From an uncultured Bacteroidota bacterium (GTDB lineage: Bacteria > Bacteroidota > Bacteroidia > Flavobacteriales > Flavobacteriaceae), in contig CACNGE010000002.1 of NCBI GenBank assembly GCA_902619855.1, forward strand, positions 1 through 64,000: a DNA stretch of 64,000 bases, read 5' to 3'. Made by a program: the position numbers and the translations under genes. Under the pieces are notes generated by a model that was not told the origin of the DNA, ran no database searches, and was given only the letters and a program-made list of their open reading frames with translations. Position 1 is the first letter of the stretch, and each line of letters begins with the position of its first letter. This document shows, piece after piece, positions 9,171 to 19,817 of the stretch.

Positions 9171-10613
9171 TTGCACGCTAAAACTACAAAATCGAAAGAT
9201 CCGAATTTATATAATGGAGATGTGCTTGAACTCCATGACCCTAAGGCAAATGGCAAAAAAATGTACATCGAGAGCTATGGGTGTCAAATGAATTTTTCTG
9301 ACAGCGAAATTGTTGCTTCTATCCTAGCAGATGCTGGATACTCAACAACGAATGATCTAAAACATGCCGATTTGGTCTTAGTCAATACTTGTTCGATTCG
9401 AGAAAAAGCAGAGCAAACTGTTCGGAATCGATTGGAGCAATTCAATAATATCAAAAAAAGCAATCCAAACCTAAAAGTTGGGGTATTGGGCTGTATGGCT
9501 GAGCGTTTGAAATCAAAATTTTTAGAACAAGAAAAAATTGTTGACCTAGTTGCTGGCCCTGATGCTTATAAAGATCTTCCGAGTTTGGTCAAAGAAGTTG
9601 AAGAGGGTCGAGATGCTGTCAATGTGATCCTTTCTAAAGAAGAAACATATGGCGATATACGACCCGTTCGTTTGCAATCCAATGGTGTAACTGCCTTTGT
9701 GTCCATCACACGTGGTTGTGACAATATGTGTACCTTCTGTGTGGTTCCTTTCACTCGAGGTAGAGAGCGCAGTCGTGACCCCAAAAGCATCCTAAAAGAG
9801 ATCAATTATCTTGCAGAAAAGGGATATAAAGAAGTTACTTTACTGGGGCAAAACGTTGACAGTTACCTGTGGTATGGTGGTGGACCCAAAAAAGATTTTC
9901 ACAAGGCATCTGATTTGCAAAAGAAAACAGCAATCGCCTTTGACAAGCTACTCGATATGGTTGCAAATGAACAACCAAATATGCGATTTCGATTCTCCAC
10001 ATCCAACCCCCAAGACATGACTTTAGATGTGTTGTATGTGATGCAAAAACACAAAAACATTTGCAACTACATCCATTTGCCTGTTCAATCAGGAAGCGAT
10101 CGTATATTGGAAGCAATGAATCGACAGCATACGAGAGCTGAGTATATTGAACTTATTGATCACATTCGAACGATTCTACCTGACTGTGGTATATCACAAG
10201 ATATGATTAGTGGCTTTCCAAACGAAACCGAAGAAGATCACCAAGACACACTCAGTTTAATGAACTATGTGAAATATGATTTTGGGTTTATGTTTATGTA
10301 TTCCGAACGCCCAGGAACCCCAGCTGCCAAAAAACTTGAAGACAACATACCTGAAAGTGTAAAAAAACGTCGTTTGCAAGAAGTTGTAGCAAAACAACAG
10401 CAACATGGTTTGTATCGAACACAGAAGTTTGTTGGAAAAACAGTTGAGGTTCTCATCGAAAAAGAATCCAAAAAATCAAGTGAACATTGGAGTGGTCGCA
10501 ATCAACAAAACACTGTGGTTGTTTTCCCTAAAGAAAACTTTTCTGTTGGTGATTTTGTCAATGTGAAAATCGAAAGTTGTACGTCTGCAACTCTAATTGG
10601 TAAAGCTGTTTAA
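9171..10613 (+). CDS. miaB: tRNA-2-methylthio-N6-dimethylallyladenosine synthase MiaB
   Basis: 480 aa; YIESYGCQMNFSDSE, radical SAM motif RGCDNMCTFCVVP, TRAM-like C-terminus; TTG start. Confidence 0.95.
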   Translation: MHAKTTKSKDPNLYNGDVLELHDPKANGKKMYIESYGCQMNFSDSEIVASILADAGYSTTNDLKHADLVLVNTCSIREKAEQTVRNRLEQFNNIKKSNPNLKVGVLGCMAERLKSKFLEQEKIVDLVAGPDAYKDLPSLVKEVEEGRDAVNVILSKEETYGDIRPVRLQSNGVTAFVSITRGCDNMCTFCVVPFTRGRERSRDPKSILKEINYLAEKGYKEVTLLGQNVDSYLWYGGGPKKDFHKASDLQKKTAIAFDKLLDMVANEQPNMRFRFSTSNPQDMTLDVLYVMQKHKNICNYIHLPVQSGSDRILEAMNRQHTRAEYIELIDHIRTILPDCGISQDMISGFPNETEEDHQDTLSLMNYVKYDFGFMFMYSERPGTPAAKKLEDNIPESVKKRRLQEVVAKQQQHGLYRTQKFVGKTVEVLIEKESKKSSEHWSGRNQQNTVVVFPKENFSVGDFVNVKIESCTSATLIGKAV

Positions 10614-10615
10614 GT

Positions 10616-11860
10616 ATGAACAAAATTCAATCTATCAAACAACGTTTTGAAATCATTGGGAATGATCCTCAACTCAACAGGGCAATTGGTAAGGCAATTC
10701 GTGTTTCGCCTACCGATATTTCTGTATTGGTGACTGGTGAAAGTGGGGTTGGTAAAGAAAGTATTCCACGAATTATTCATCAGCTTTCCCTTCGAAAACA
10801 TGGGAAGTTTATAGCAGTCAACTGTGGTGCGATCCCCGAAGGCACCATCGACTCTGAGCTTTTTGGACACGAAAAAGGGGCGTTTACAGGTGCCACCTCG
10901 ACAAGAAGCGGGTATTTTGAAGAAGCCGATGGAGGAACTATTTTTCTTGACGAAGTTGGCGAATTACCTCTAACCACCCAAGTCAGGTTGTTGAGGGTAT
11001 TGGAAAATGGTGAGTTTTTAAAGGTTGGTTCTTCGGCAGTACAAAAAACCAATGTACGAATTGTAGCTGCCACCAACCTCAATATGTCCAAAGCCATACA
11101 GCAGGGGAAATTTAGAGAGGATTTGTTTTATCGCTTGAGTACAGTTGAAATTGTTCTTCCCCCACTGCGAGAGAGAGATGGTGATATTCACTTACTCTTT
11201 CGAAAGTTTGCGGCAGATTTTGCGCAGAAATACAAAATGCCCACTGTGCGACTCGACGAACAAGCACAACAACTTCTGGAAAGACAACAATGGCATGGAA
11301 ACATTCGTCAGCTTCGCAATGTGGCTGAGCAGTTGTCTGTGTTGGAACAAGATCGCGCAATTGGAGTAGATACATTGAGTTTATACTTGCCCAATCATGA
11401 TATGCATTTGCCAGCTGTTGTGCCATCCTCGTCAGATCAAGGAAGTGATTTTAGCTCAGAACGTGAAATTCTATATAAGGTATTGTTTGACATGAAATCT
11501 GATTTGAATGATTTAAAACAACTGACATTAGAGTTGATGAACGCCTCCAACACTGACCAGGTACGCACTGAGAATGAAGGGTTGATTCAAAAAATTTATG
11601 GCAACGAACAAGACCATACAGAACGCTTATTGCCTTCTGCCAACGAACCAAAACCCTACACGCCAAAGACAGAAGACAATTTTGAATATGCTGAAGAAAT
11701 TGAGGAGGAAGAAACTTTGAGTTTGATTGAAAAAGAGCTCGAACTGATCAAAAAGGCACTTGAGCGCAATCATGGAAAGCGAAAGGCTGCAGCCAATGAA
11801 CTTGGAATTTCAGAACGTACTCTATATCGAAAAATAAAACAGTTTGATATCGATTTATAA
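10616..11860 (+). CDS. Sigma54-dependent transcriptional activator (AAA+ with Fis-type HTH)
   Basis: GESGVGKES Walker A, GAFTGA loop, GGTIFLDEVGEL Walker B, C-terminal RKAAANELGISERTLYRKIKQF HTH; AAA+ domain begins within about 15 residues of the N-terminus. Confidence 0.93.
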   Translation: MNKIQSIKQRFEIIGNDPQLNRAIGKAIRVSPTDISVLVTGESGVGKESIPRIIHQLSLRKHGKFIAVNCGAIPEGTIDSELFGHEKGAFTGATSTRSGYFEEADGGTIFLDEVGELPLTTQVRLLRVLENGEFLKVGSSAVQKTNVRIVAATNLNMSKAIQQGKFREDLFYRLSTVEIVLPPLRERDGDIHLLFRKFAADFAQKYKMPTVRLDEQAQQLLERQQWHGNIRQLRNVAEQLSVLEQDRAIGVDTLSLYLPNHDMHLPAVVPSSSDQGSDFSSEREILYKVLFDMKSDLNDLKQLTLELMNASNTDQVRTENEGLIQKIYGNEQDHTERLLPSANEPKPYTPKTEDNFEYAEEIEEEETLSLIEKELELIKKALERNHGKRKAAANELGISERTLYRKIKQFDIDL

Positions 11861-12369
11861 TGAAAAAAATCTTTTTATTCAGTCTGGTTTTTATTGTCTT
11901 TGGATGCAAATTTTATTCCTTCACTGGGGCCTCTATCCCTGAAAATGCTGAGACTGTTCAAGTCAATCTTTTTGTAAATGATGCAGCAAACTCCATTGGT
12001 TCTACCTTTGAACCAGGGCTTGATAGAGATTTTACAAATGCCATGCAAGAGGTGTTGATCAATCAAACTAATTTAGAACTGATAGGGGCAAATGGAGATT
12101 TGATATATGAGGGAGAAATCACAGAATATCGTGTGACGCCGACAACTGCTACTGCTGAGCAAACAGCTGCACAAAACAGACTCACAGTAACGATCAATGT
12201 TCGTTATATCAACACCAACAATGAAGAGGATAATTTTGAAAAAAGATTTTCTCACTTCTATGATTTCCCTGACACTGCACAACTTCAAAGTGTGAAATCA
12301 AACGCTCATGATGAGATATTTGAGCGAATAACGCAAGATGTGTTTAACCAATCTCTCGCAAAATGGTAA
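11860..12369 (+). CDS. lptE: LptE-family LPS assembly lipoprotein
   Basis: 169 aa; lipobox MKKIFLFSLVFIVFGCKFYSFTGASIPENAETVQVNLFVN; between the sigma54 activator and secG. Confidence 0.8.
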   Translation: MKKIFLFSLVFIVFGCKFYSFTGASIPENAETVQVNLFVNDAANSIGSTFEPGLDRDFTNAMQEVLINQTNLELIGANGDLIYEGEITEYRVTPTTATAEQTAAQNRLTVTINVRYINTNNEEDNFEKRFSHFYDFPDTAQLQSVKSNAHDEIFERITQDVFNQSLAKW

Positions 12370-12980
12370 ACCAAGAACAGACCATTGAAGAGCTCAGCAG
12401 TTTGGCCAAAACCAATTCTGAACAAGCACTCATTTCTATCAAAAAAATGATTAATAAATATCCATATTTCAACGCTTTACGAGTGCTGGAGTTGGAGGTT
12501 CTTAAATCCTCAAATGCAAAGGGATATAAAAGAGCTCTTCGTTCTTGTGCGCTTCAAACGACCCAAAGGAATGTTTTGTATCAACACCTAGAGCATTTGG
12601 CTCAAGCAATAGAAGGTGGTAAGGAACAAGTGACAATGCCTAGTGAAAGCAATATGCATTCTTTTTTGGAATGGTTAGAGGTCGTGGACACAAAAAACGA
12701 AAACAAAACATCCTCAAAATTTGACTGGATTGACAAGTTTATCAACAACAATCCAAAGATTGGTGCTGTTAAAAAGACTGGCACAAAAAAAGACTTATCG
12801 AAAGAGAATCCACTGTCAAAAAATAAAATTATGACAGAAACACTTGCTCACTTGTACTGGAAACAAAAAAAGTATGATGAAGCAAAAAAAGCCTTCAAAA
12901 TCCTCTCTTTGAAATATCCAGAAAAAAGTAGTTTATTTGCAACCAATATTAAAAAAATAAAATTAGAAGAGTCGAAATAA
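12363..12980 (+). CDS. Hypothetical protein, probably helical repeat
   Basis: 205 aa; overlaps the lptE end; YWKQKKYDEAKKAFKILSLKYPEKSS is TPR-like. Confidence 0.65.
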   Translation: MVNQEQTIEELSSLAKTNSEQALISIKKMINKYPYFNALRVLELEVLKSSNAKGYKRALRSCALQTTQRNVLYQHLEHLAQAIEGGKEQVTMPSESNMHSFLEWLEVVDTKNENKTSSKFDWIDKFINNNPKIGAVKKTGTKKDLSKENPLSKNKIMTETLAHLYWKQKKYDEAKKAFKILSLKYPEKSSLFATNIKKIKLEESK

Positions 12981-12987
12981 CTTTCTT

Positions 12988-13335
12988 ATGAGTACATTTT
13001 CTATCTTTATAACTCTCATTATTATTGTATCATTTCTTTTGGTACTCGTTGTCATGGTTCAAAATCCTAAAGGAGGTGGGCTTTCCTCATCTTTTGGTGG
13101 TGGTGGACAACAAATTGGTGGTGTACAAAACACAACAAACTTTTTGGATCGAAGCACTTGGGTGTTGGCTACTTTACTATTGGTTCTGATCTTGTTGTCA
13201 AACTCAATGATATTACGACCAGGTACTGTCGAAGACTCTACTTTGTTGAGTGACGAGGCAATTGAAGAGGTTATCATTGAAGAGATCCCTGAAGAGTTGC
13301 CAGAAGTATTACCTGAAGATATCCCCGAGCAATAA
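12988..13335 (+). CDS. secG: Preprotein translocase subunit SecG
   Basis: 115 aa; VMVQNPKGGGLSSSFGGGGQQIGGVQNTTNFLDRSTWVLA; Glu/Pro-rich C-terminal tail. Confidence 0.93.
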   Translation: MSTFSIFITLIIIVSFLLVLVVMVQNPKGGGLSSSFGGGGQQIGGVQNTTNFLDRSTWVLATLLLVLILLSNSMILRPGTVEDSTLLSDEAIEEVIIEEIPEELPEVLPEDIPEQ

Positions 13336-13401
13336 TCCAAACGAGAACATTAAGATGCCATAATGTCACAAAATTACAGATGGAATCAATCGATATTAAG
13401 T

Positions 13402-13417
13402 TGGCATGGTTCATGCT
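13402..13417 (+). promoter_or_regulatory. Candidate sigma54 (-24/-12) promoter of groESL
   Basis: TGGCATGGTTCATGCT against TGGCACGNNNNTTGCT; GG-N10-GC spacing exact (13403-13404, 13415-13416); predicted start about 22 nt upstream of groES ATG (13450). Confidence 0.65.
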
Positions 13418-13449
13418 TAAATTAGAAAATAATAATATAACACTAGATT

Positions 13450-13728
13450 ATGAGTAAATTAAATATAAAACCTCTAGCTGATCGAGTGGTGATAATCCCA
13501 CTTGAAGCTGAGAACAAAACTGCTTCAGGGATCATTATTCCAGACACAGCAAAAGAAAAGCCTCAAAAAGGAACAGTAGCAGCTGTGGGACCAGGTACCA
13601 AAGACGAGTCGATAACCCTCAAGGTTGGTGATACAGTTCTTTATGGAAAGTATGCTGGTACAGATTTAAAACTAGATGGAACAGATTATTTAATCATGCG
13701 CGAAAGCGATATTATAGCAATTGTATAA
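13450..13728 (+). CDS. groES: Co-chaperonin GroES
   Basis: 92 aa; [40 protein letters not shown]. Confidence 0.97.
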   Translation: MSKLNIKPLADRVVIIPLEAENKTASGIIIPDTAKEKPQKGTVAAVGPGTKDESITLKVGDTVLYGKYAGTDLKLDGTDYLIMRESDIIAIV

Positions 13729-13733
13729 AATAA

Positions 13734-15374
<1,641 letters not shown>

Positions 15375-15384
15375 ACCGATAACT

Positions 15385-15414
15385 ACTGCCCCTCTTTGGG
15401 GCAGTTTTTTTTTT
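15385..15414 (+). terminator. Rho-independent terminator after groEL
   Basis: ACTGCCCC-TCTTT-GGGGCAGT, perfect 8 bp stem, 5 nt loop, then an uninterrupted T tract to 15414. Confidence 0.9.
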
Positions 15415-15870
15415 ATGAAAACAGATTCGTTATTAGCGAAAATCGAAGCGAAAATATTTTCAGTCATCGATCAAAAAGAAGGACTGCAATTGATCTGTCA
15501 AATTCTTTATGATTGTATTGATAACTACGACTGGGTGGGCTATTATTTACATCACCCCGAAAAAAAAGAGCTGGTTTTACACGCTTATTATGGCGAATCG
15601 ACAGAGCATACAAATATTCCATTTGGTAAAGGGATTTGTGGGCAAGTTGCATTGAGCAACAAAAACTTTATTGTCGATGATGTGAGCGTACAAGACAATT
15701 ATATTGCTTGCAATTTGGATGTAAAATCTGAGATTGTCATTCCATTATTTGTCAATGATATAAACATTGGTCAGATCGATATCGACTCCCACCAATTAAA
15801 GGCTTTTACAGAAAAAGACGCAGCTTTTTTAACCCAAGTCAATTGCCTGGCTGCCAAGCATTTGTTTTAA
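15415..15870 (+). CDS. GAF-domain protein, free methionine-(R)-sulfoxide reductase-like
   Basis: 151 aa; NIPFGKGICGQVALSNKNFIVDDVSVQDNYIACNLDVKSEIVIPL; two of the family cysteines (GICG, IACN) present. Confidence 0.75.
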   Translation: MKTDSLLAKIEAKIFSVIDQKEGLQLICQILYDCIDNYDWVGYYLHHPEKKELVLHAYYGESTEHTNIPFGKGICGQVALSNKNFIVDDVSVQDNYIACNLDVKSEIVIPLFVNDINIGQIDIDSHQLKAFTEKDAAFLTQVNCLAAKHLF

Positions 15871-15906
15871 TCAAGCTACAGAGATTAAATTACGACTGAA
15901 AATTGC

Positions 15907-15914
15907 TACTTTTG
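15907..15914 (+). promoter_or_regulatory. Candidate -7 box upstream of purH
   Basis: TACTTTTG matches TAnnTTTG, 17 nt upstream of ATG 15931; no clear -33. Confidence 0.35.
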
Positions 15915-15930
15915 CAACCTATTTGGACTT

Positions 15931-17457
15931 ATGCAAGATACAATTCGCATTTCATCCGCTCTGATTTCGGTTTTTGATAAAGATGGTTTAGAGCCCATTG
16001 TCGAAAAGCTCAACCAGCTTGGTGTTACAATCTATTCGACAGGAGGTACAGCTGATTATATTGATTCTTTGGGCATCGAAGTTATTCGAGTCGAGTCCAT
16101 AACCGACTATCCCTCCATCCTAGGTGGGCGCGTTAAAACCTTGCACCCAAAGGTATTTGGCGGAATTCTAAATCGCAGAGATAATCGCAAAGACGCTGAA
16201 GAACTATCTACCTATGACATCCCCCCTATTGATTTGGTGATTGTTGACCTATATCCATTTGAAGAAACTGTAGCACGTGGAGGAACCGAGCAAGAGATCA
16301 TTGAAAAAATCGATATTGGTGGTATTGCCTTGATTCGTGCTGCTGCAAAAAACCAAGCTGATGTTGTCTGTATTGCTTCAAAATCTGAGTACAAACATCT
16401 GCTCTCCATTCTGATGGATGAAAATGGGACGTTTACCTTAGAACAAAGGAAGTATTTTGCCAAGCATTCGTTCAATGTGTCATCTCATTATGACAGTGCC
16501 ATTTTTAATTATTTTGATGATGGGTCTTCTGCACTAAAGTTGAGTGTTCAGAAAGGTCATCAACTTCGTTATGGAGAAAACCCCCATCAAGAAGGCTATT
16601 TTTTTGGTGATTTAGAGAAATTATTTGATAAGCTAAATGGCAAAGAATTATCATATAATAATCTTCTTGATATTGATGCTGCTTTGAGCTTGATGGAAGC
16701 CCACGAATCAACTGATCCTACTTTTGCAATTCTCAAACACAACAACGCTTGTGGTGTTGCCACTAGAAAAACACTCAGCGAAGCCTATACAGCAGCACTT
16801 GCTGGCGATCCGATTTCTGCATTTGGTGGTATTTTAATTGCAAACCTCCCTATTGATATTGAAACAGCACGTCAAATTCACGAATTGTTTTGTGAAGTCG
16901 TCATTGCGCCATCTTTTGACGAGAAATCACTTACCCTTCTCAAGAACAAGAAGAACAGAATTTTACTTGCTCAAAAAACAAATACTCACACAGTAAAGTT
17001 GGTTCGCAGTTGTCTCAACGGATATATCGTCCAAGACAAGGATCAAATTATTGATCATGAGAAAATGTTACAGACAGCTACCACTACAAAGCCAACTGCA
17101 GCGCAGATTGAGGACATGCTGTTTGCCTCAAACATTTGTAAAAACACTAAATCCAATACCATTGTGCTGGCCAAAGATTTACAATTGCTTGCCTCCGGAA
17201 CAGGCCAAACATCGAGAGTTGATGCGCTATCACAAGCGATTAAAAAAGCAGAAACATTTGGGTTTGATCTTACAGAAGCTGTTATGGCAAGTGATGCATT
17301 TTTCCCTTTTCCTGATTGTGTTGAAATCGCGCACAAGGCAGGAATTACAGCAGTGATTCAACCAGGAGGATCGATTAAAGATCAGCAGAGTGTCGATTTT
17401 TGTAATGCTCATCAGATGGCAATGGTGATGACTGGTGTGCGACACTTTAAACATTAA
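15931..17457 (+). CDS. purH: Bifunctional AICAR transformylase/IMP cyclohydrolase
   Basis: 508 aa; STGGTADYIDSLG, GGRVKTLHPKVFGGIL, LRYGENPHQ, KHNNACGVA, FFPFPDC. Confidence 0.96.
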   Translation: MQDTIRISSALISVFDKDGLEPIVEKLNQLGVTIYSTGGTADYIDSLGIEVIRVESITDYPSILGGRVKTLHPKVFGGILNRRDNRKDAEELSTYDIPPIDLVIVDLYPFEETVARGGTEQEIIEKIDIGGIALIRAAAKNQADVVCIASKSEYKHLLSILMDENGTFTLEQRKYFAKHSFNVSSHYDSAIFNYFDDGSSALKLSVQKGHQLRYGENPHQEGYFFGDLEKLFDKLNGKELSYNNLLDIDAALSLMEAHESTDPTFAILKHNNACGVATRKTLSEAYTAALAGDPISAFGGILIANLPIDIETARQIHELFCEVVIAPSFDEKSLTLLKNKKNRILLAQKTNTHTVKLVRSCLNGYIVQDKDQIIDHEKMLQTATTTKPTAAQIEDMLFASNICKNTKSNTIVLAKDLQLLASGTGQTSRVDALSQAIKKAETFGFDLTEAVMASDAFFPFPDCVEIAHKAGITAVIQPGGSIKDQQSVDFCNAHQMAMVMTGVRHFKH

Positions 17458-17484
17458 TTCGTATAATTACAGTATGATTTAACT

Positions 17485-18513
17485 ATGGGTTTTTTCGATT
17501 TTTTAACAGAAAACATAGCCATTGACTTGGGTACTGCAAACACACTCATTATTCATAATGAAAATGTAGTGGTCGATAGCCCATCTATTGTTGCACGTGA
17601 TCGTGTAACAAACAAAATCATCGCTGTTGGACATGAAGCAGCCCTGATGCAGGGAAAAACCCATGAAAACATCAAAACAATACGCCCATTAAAAGATGGT
17701 GTTATTGCTGATTTTGACGCCTCAGAGCAGATGATTAGTATGTTTATCAAAAATATTCCTGCACTTAAAAAACGATTTTTTACTCCTGCTCTTCGCATGG
17801 TCATCTGTATTCCATCTGGAATCACTGAAGTTGAAATGCGTGCTGTGCGTGAGTCAGCAGAACGTGTCAATGGAAAAGAGGTGTATCTTATTCATGAACC
17901 CATGGCAGCAGCCATAGGTATTGGTGTGAATATCATGCAACCCAAAGGAAATATGATTATCGACATTGGTGGAGGAACAACTGAAATTGCTGTGATTGCC
18001 CTCTCTGGTATTGTATGCGATAAGTCTGTAAAAGTGGCTGGTGATGTGTTTACAAACGATATCATTTATTATATGCGAACACAACACAACCTATATGTAG
18101 GAGAACGAACAGCAGAGCGCGTGAAAATTTTGATCGGATCTGCACTTGAGGAGTTGGAAAACCCACCAGAAGATATGACTGTTCAAGGAAGAGACTTGCT
18201 GACAGGAAAACCAAAAGAAACAGTGATTTCTTATCGAGAAATTGCAAAAGCCCTCGATAAATCAATCATACGAATTGAAGACTCTGTTATGGAAACCCTA
18301 TCTCAAACACCCCCAGAACTCGCGGCAGACATCTACAATACTGGTGTTTATCTTGCTGGTGGGGGGTCGATGCTACGTGGGCTAGACAAGCGATTGTCGC
18401 AAAAAACAGATCTTCCTATTTTTATCGCCGAAGATCCATTGCGAGCAGTTGTAAGAGGAACTGGAATTGCGTTAAAAAATATTGATCAATACAAAACAAT
18501 CTTAGTTAAATAG
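17485..18513 (+). CDS. mreB: Rod shape-determining protein MreB
   Basis: 342 aa; IAIDLGTANTLI, IDIGGGTTEIAVIALSG, LAGGGSMLRGLD. Confidence 0.96.
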   Translation: MGFFDFLTENIAIDLGTANTLIIHNENVVVDSPSIVARDRVTNKIIAVGHEAALMQGKTHENIKTIRPLKDGVIADFDASEQMISMFIKNIPALKKRFFTPALRMVICIPSGITEVEMRAVRESAERVNGKEVYLIHEPMAAAIGIGVNIMQPKGNMIIDIGGGTTEIAVIALSGIVCDKSVKVAGDVFTNDIIYYMRTQHNLYVGERTAERVKILIGSALEELENPPEDMTVQGRDLLTGKPKETVISYREIAKALDKSIIRIEDSVMETLSQTPPELAADIYNTGVYLAGGGSMLRGLDKRLSQKTDLPIFIAEDPLRAVVRGTGIALKNIDQYKTILVK

Positions 18514-18520
18514 CTGAACA

Positions 18521-19318
18521 ATGCAGCAGCTTGTCAATGCCATTATTCGATTCCGTAACGGCTTGGTTTATGTTCTACTTACTTCATTGAGTATTTTCCT
18601 ATTACAACAATCAAGTTCTTACCACCGAAGTTTGATTGCAAATGCTGGCCTTTATTTTGGTACGCAGCTAAATTCTATTGTTTATTCCCTTTCTTCATAT
18701 GTTAGCTTAATAAAGACCAACGAGCTTCTCATTGAAGAAAACCAAATTCTTTTAGATCAACTCCTTTCTGAAAAAAAATTGCCATCTGATACCTTAAGCT
18801 ACAGTACTGTTAGGCTACAAGTGATTCGAAATTCTTTTATCAATAGCTATAACTATATTACATTAAAAGGGGGTAAAAATATTGGTGTTGAAAAAGAAAT
18901 GGGGTTGGTAACTTCAAAAGGAATTGTTGGTGTTGTCCAGTTTGTCGAAAATCGATATTCACAAGGGATCTCCATCCTAAACAAAGACCTACAAATCAAC
19001 GCAAAGCTCAAAAACAGCAACCACTTTGGAAGCTTAACATGGTCAGGAGATGACCCTGCCAAAATGGACTTGATTGATGTGCCAAAAACTGCCATCGTCA
19101 ATGTCGGCGATACCATTCAAACAGGTGGTATGTCAACCATTTTTCCTCCTGGCATTCCAATAGGTATAATTTCAGATTTTATCGACGATCCATCTCTAAG
19201 TTTTTTCGATATCCAAGTCTCTCTTTTTCAAGACATGACTAATTTGGGATCTGTTTTTGCCATTGATCACCCCTTAAAAGAAGAAGTAAAAAGCATTCAA
19301 CAATCAACAAATGAATAG
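18521..19318 (+). CDS. mreC: Rod shape-determining protein MreC
   Basis: 265 aa; N-terminal TM and coiled region, LKGGKNIGVEKEMGLVTSKGIVGVV; follows mreB. Confidence 0.92.
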   Translation: MQQLVNAIIRFRNGLVYVLLTSLSIFLLQQSSSYHRSLIANAGLYFGTQLNSIVYSLSSYVSLIKTNELLIEENQILLDQLLSEKKLPSDTLSYSTVRLQVIRNSFINSYNYITLKGGKNIGVEKEMGLVTSKGIVGVVQFVENRYSQGISILNKDLQINAKLKNSNHFGSLTWSGDDPAKMDLIDVPKTAIVNVGDTIQTGGMSTIFPPGIPIGIISDFIDDPSLSFFDIQVSLFQDMTNLGSVFAIDHPLKEEVKSIQQSTNE

Positions 19319-19817
19319 TAGATCATACCCTTTTGTCGTCTATTTTCTTTTGTTACCCATCTTACAGGTGATGGTGTTTGATCAGTTCAATTTGGGGGTT
19401 CAACTGGTTCCTCAAATCACACTGCTTTTCTTAATTTTTTACCCAACTGATGCTGAACAAACCATTTTTCTTGTCGTTGCATTTTTATATGGTCTTTATT
19501 CGGATCTCCTTCACTCAACTATGGGCATTCAAGCTGCAGCATGTGTAACCGCAGCTTTTCTTCGGCCAACAATTATTACTTCGGTTTTTGGTAAAAATCA
19601 TGGTTATGTCAACATCCGCTTGCAACAAACACCATTCATTGCCTTGTCTGCCTACAGCTTAAATATGGTTCTCCTTCACCACCTGGTGTACTATCTCATA
19701 GGTTTAGCCAGTTGGCCCAAAACACTATGGGGAATTCAACAATTTATTTTTGGAAGTCTATATACATTGTTATTTTTAATTGCAATTATGTTTGTGTTGC
19801 GAAAGAATAAGCAATGA
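19311..19817 (+). CDS. mreD: Rod shape-determining protein MreD
   Basis: 168 aa polytopic membrane protein between mreC and mrdA. Confidence 0.82.
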   Translation: MNSRSYPFVVYFLLLPILQVMVFDQFNLGVQLVPQITLLFLIFYPTDAEQTIFLVVAFLYGLYSDLLHSTMGIQAAACVTAAFLRPTIITSVFGKNHGYVNIRLQQTPFIALSAYSLNMVLLHHLVYYLIGLASWPKTLWGIQQFIFGSLYTLLFLIAIMFVLRKNKQ

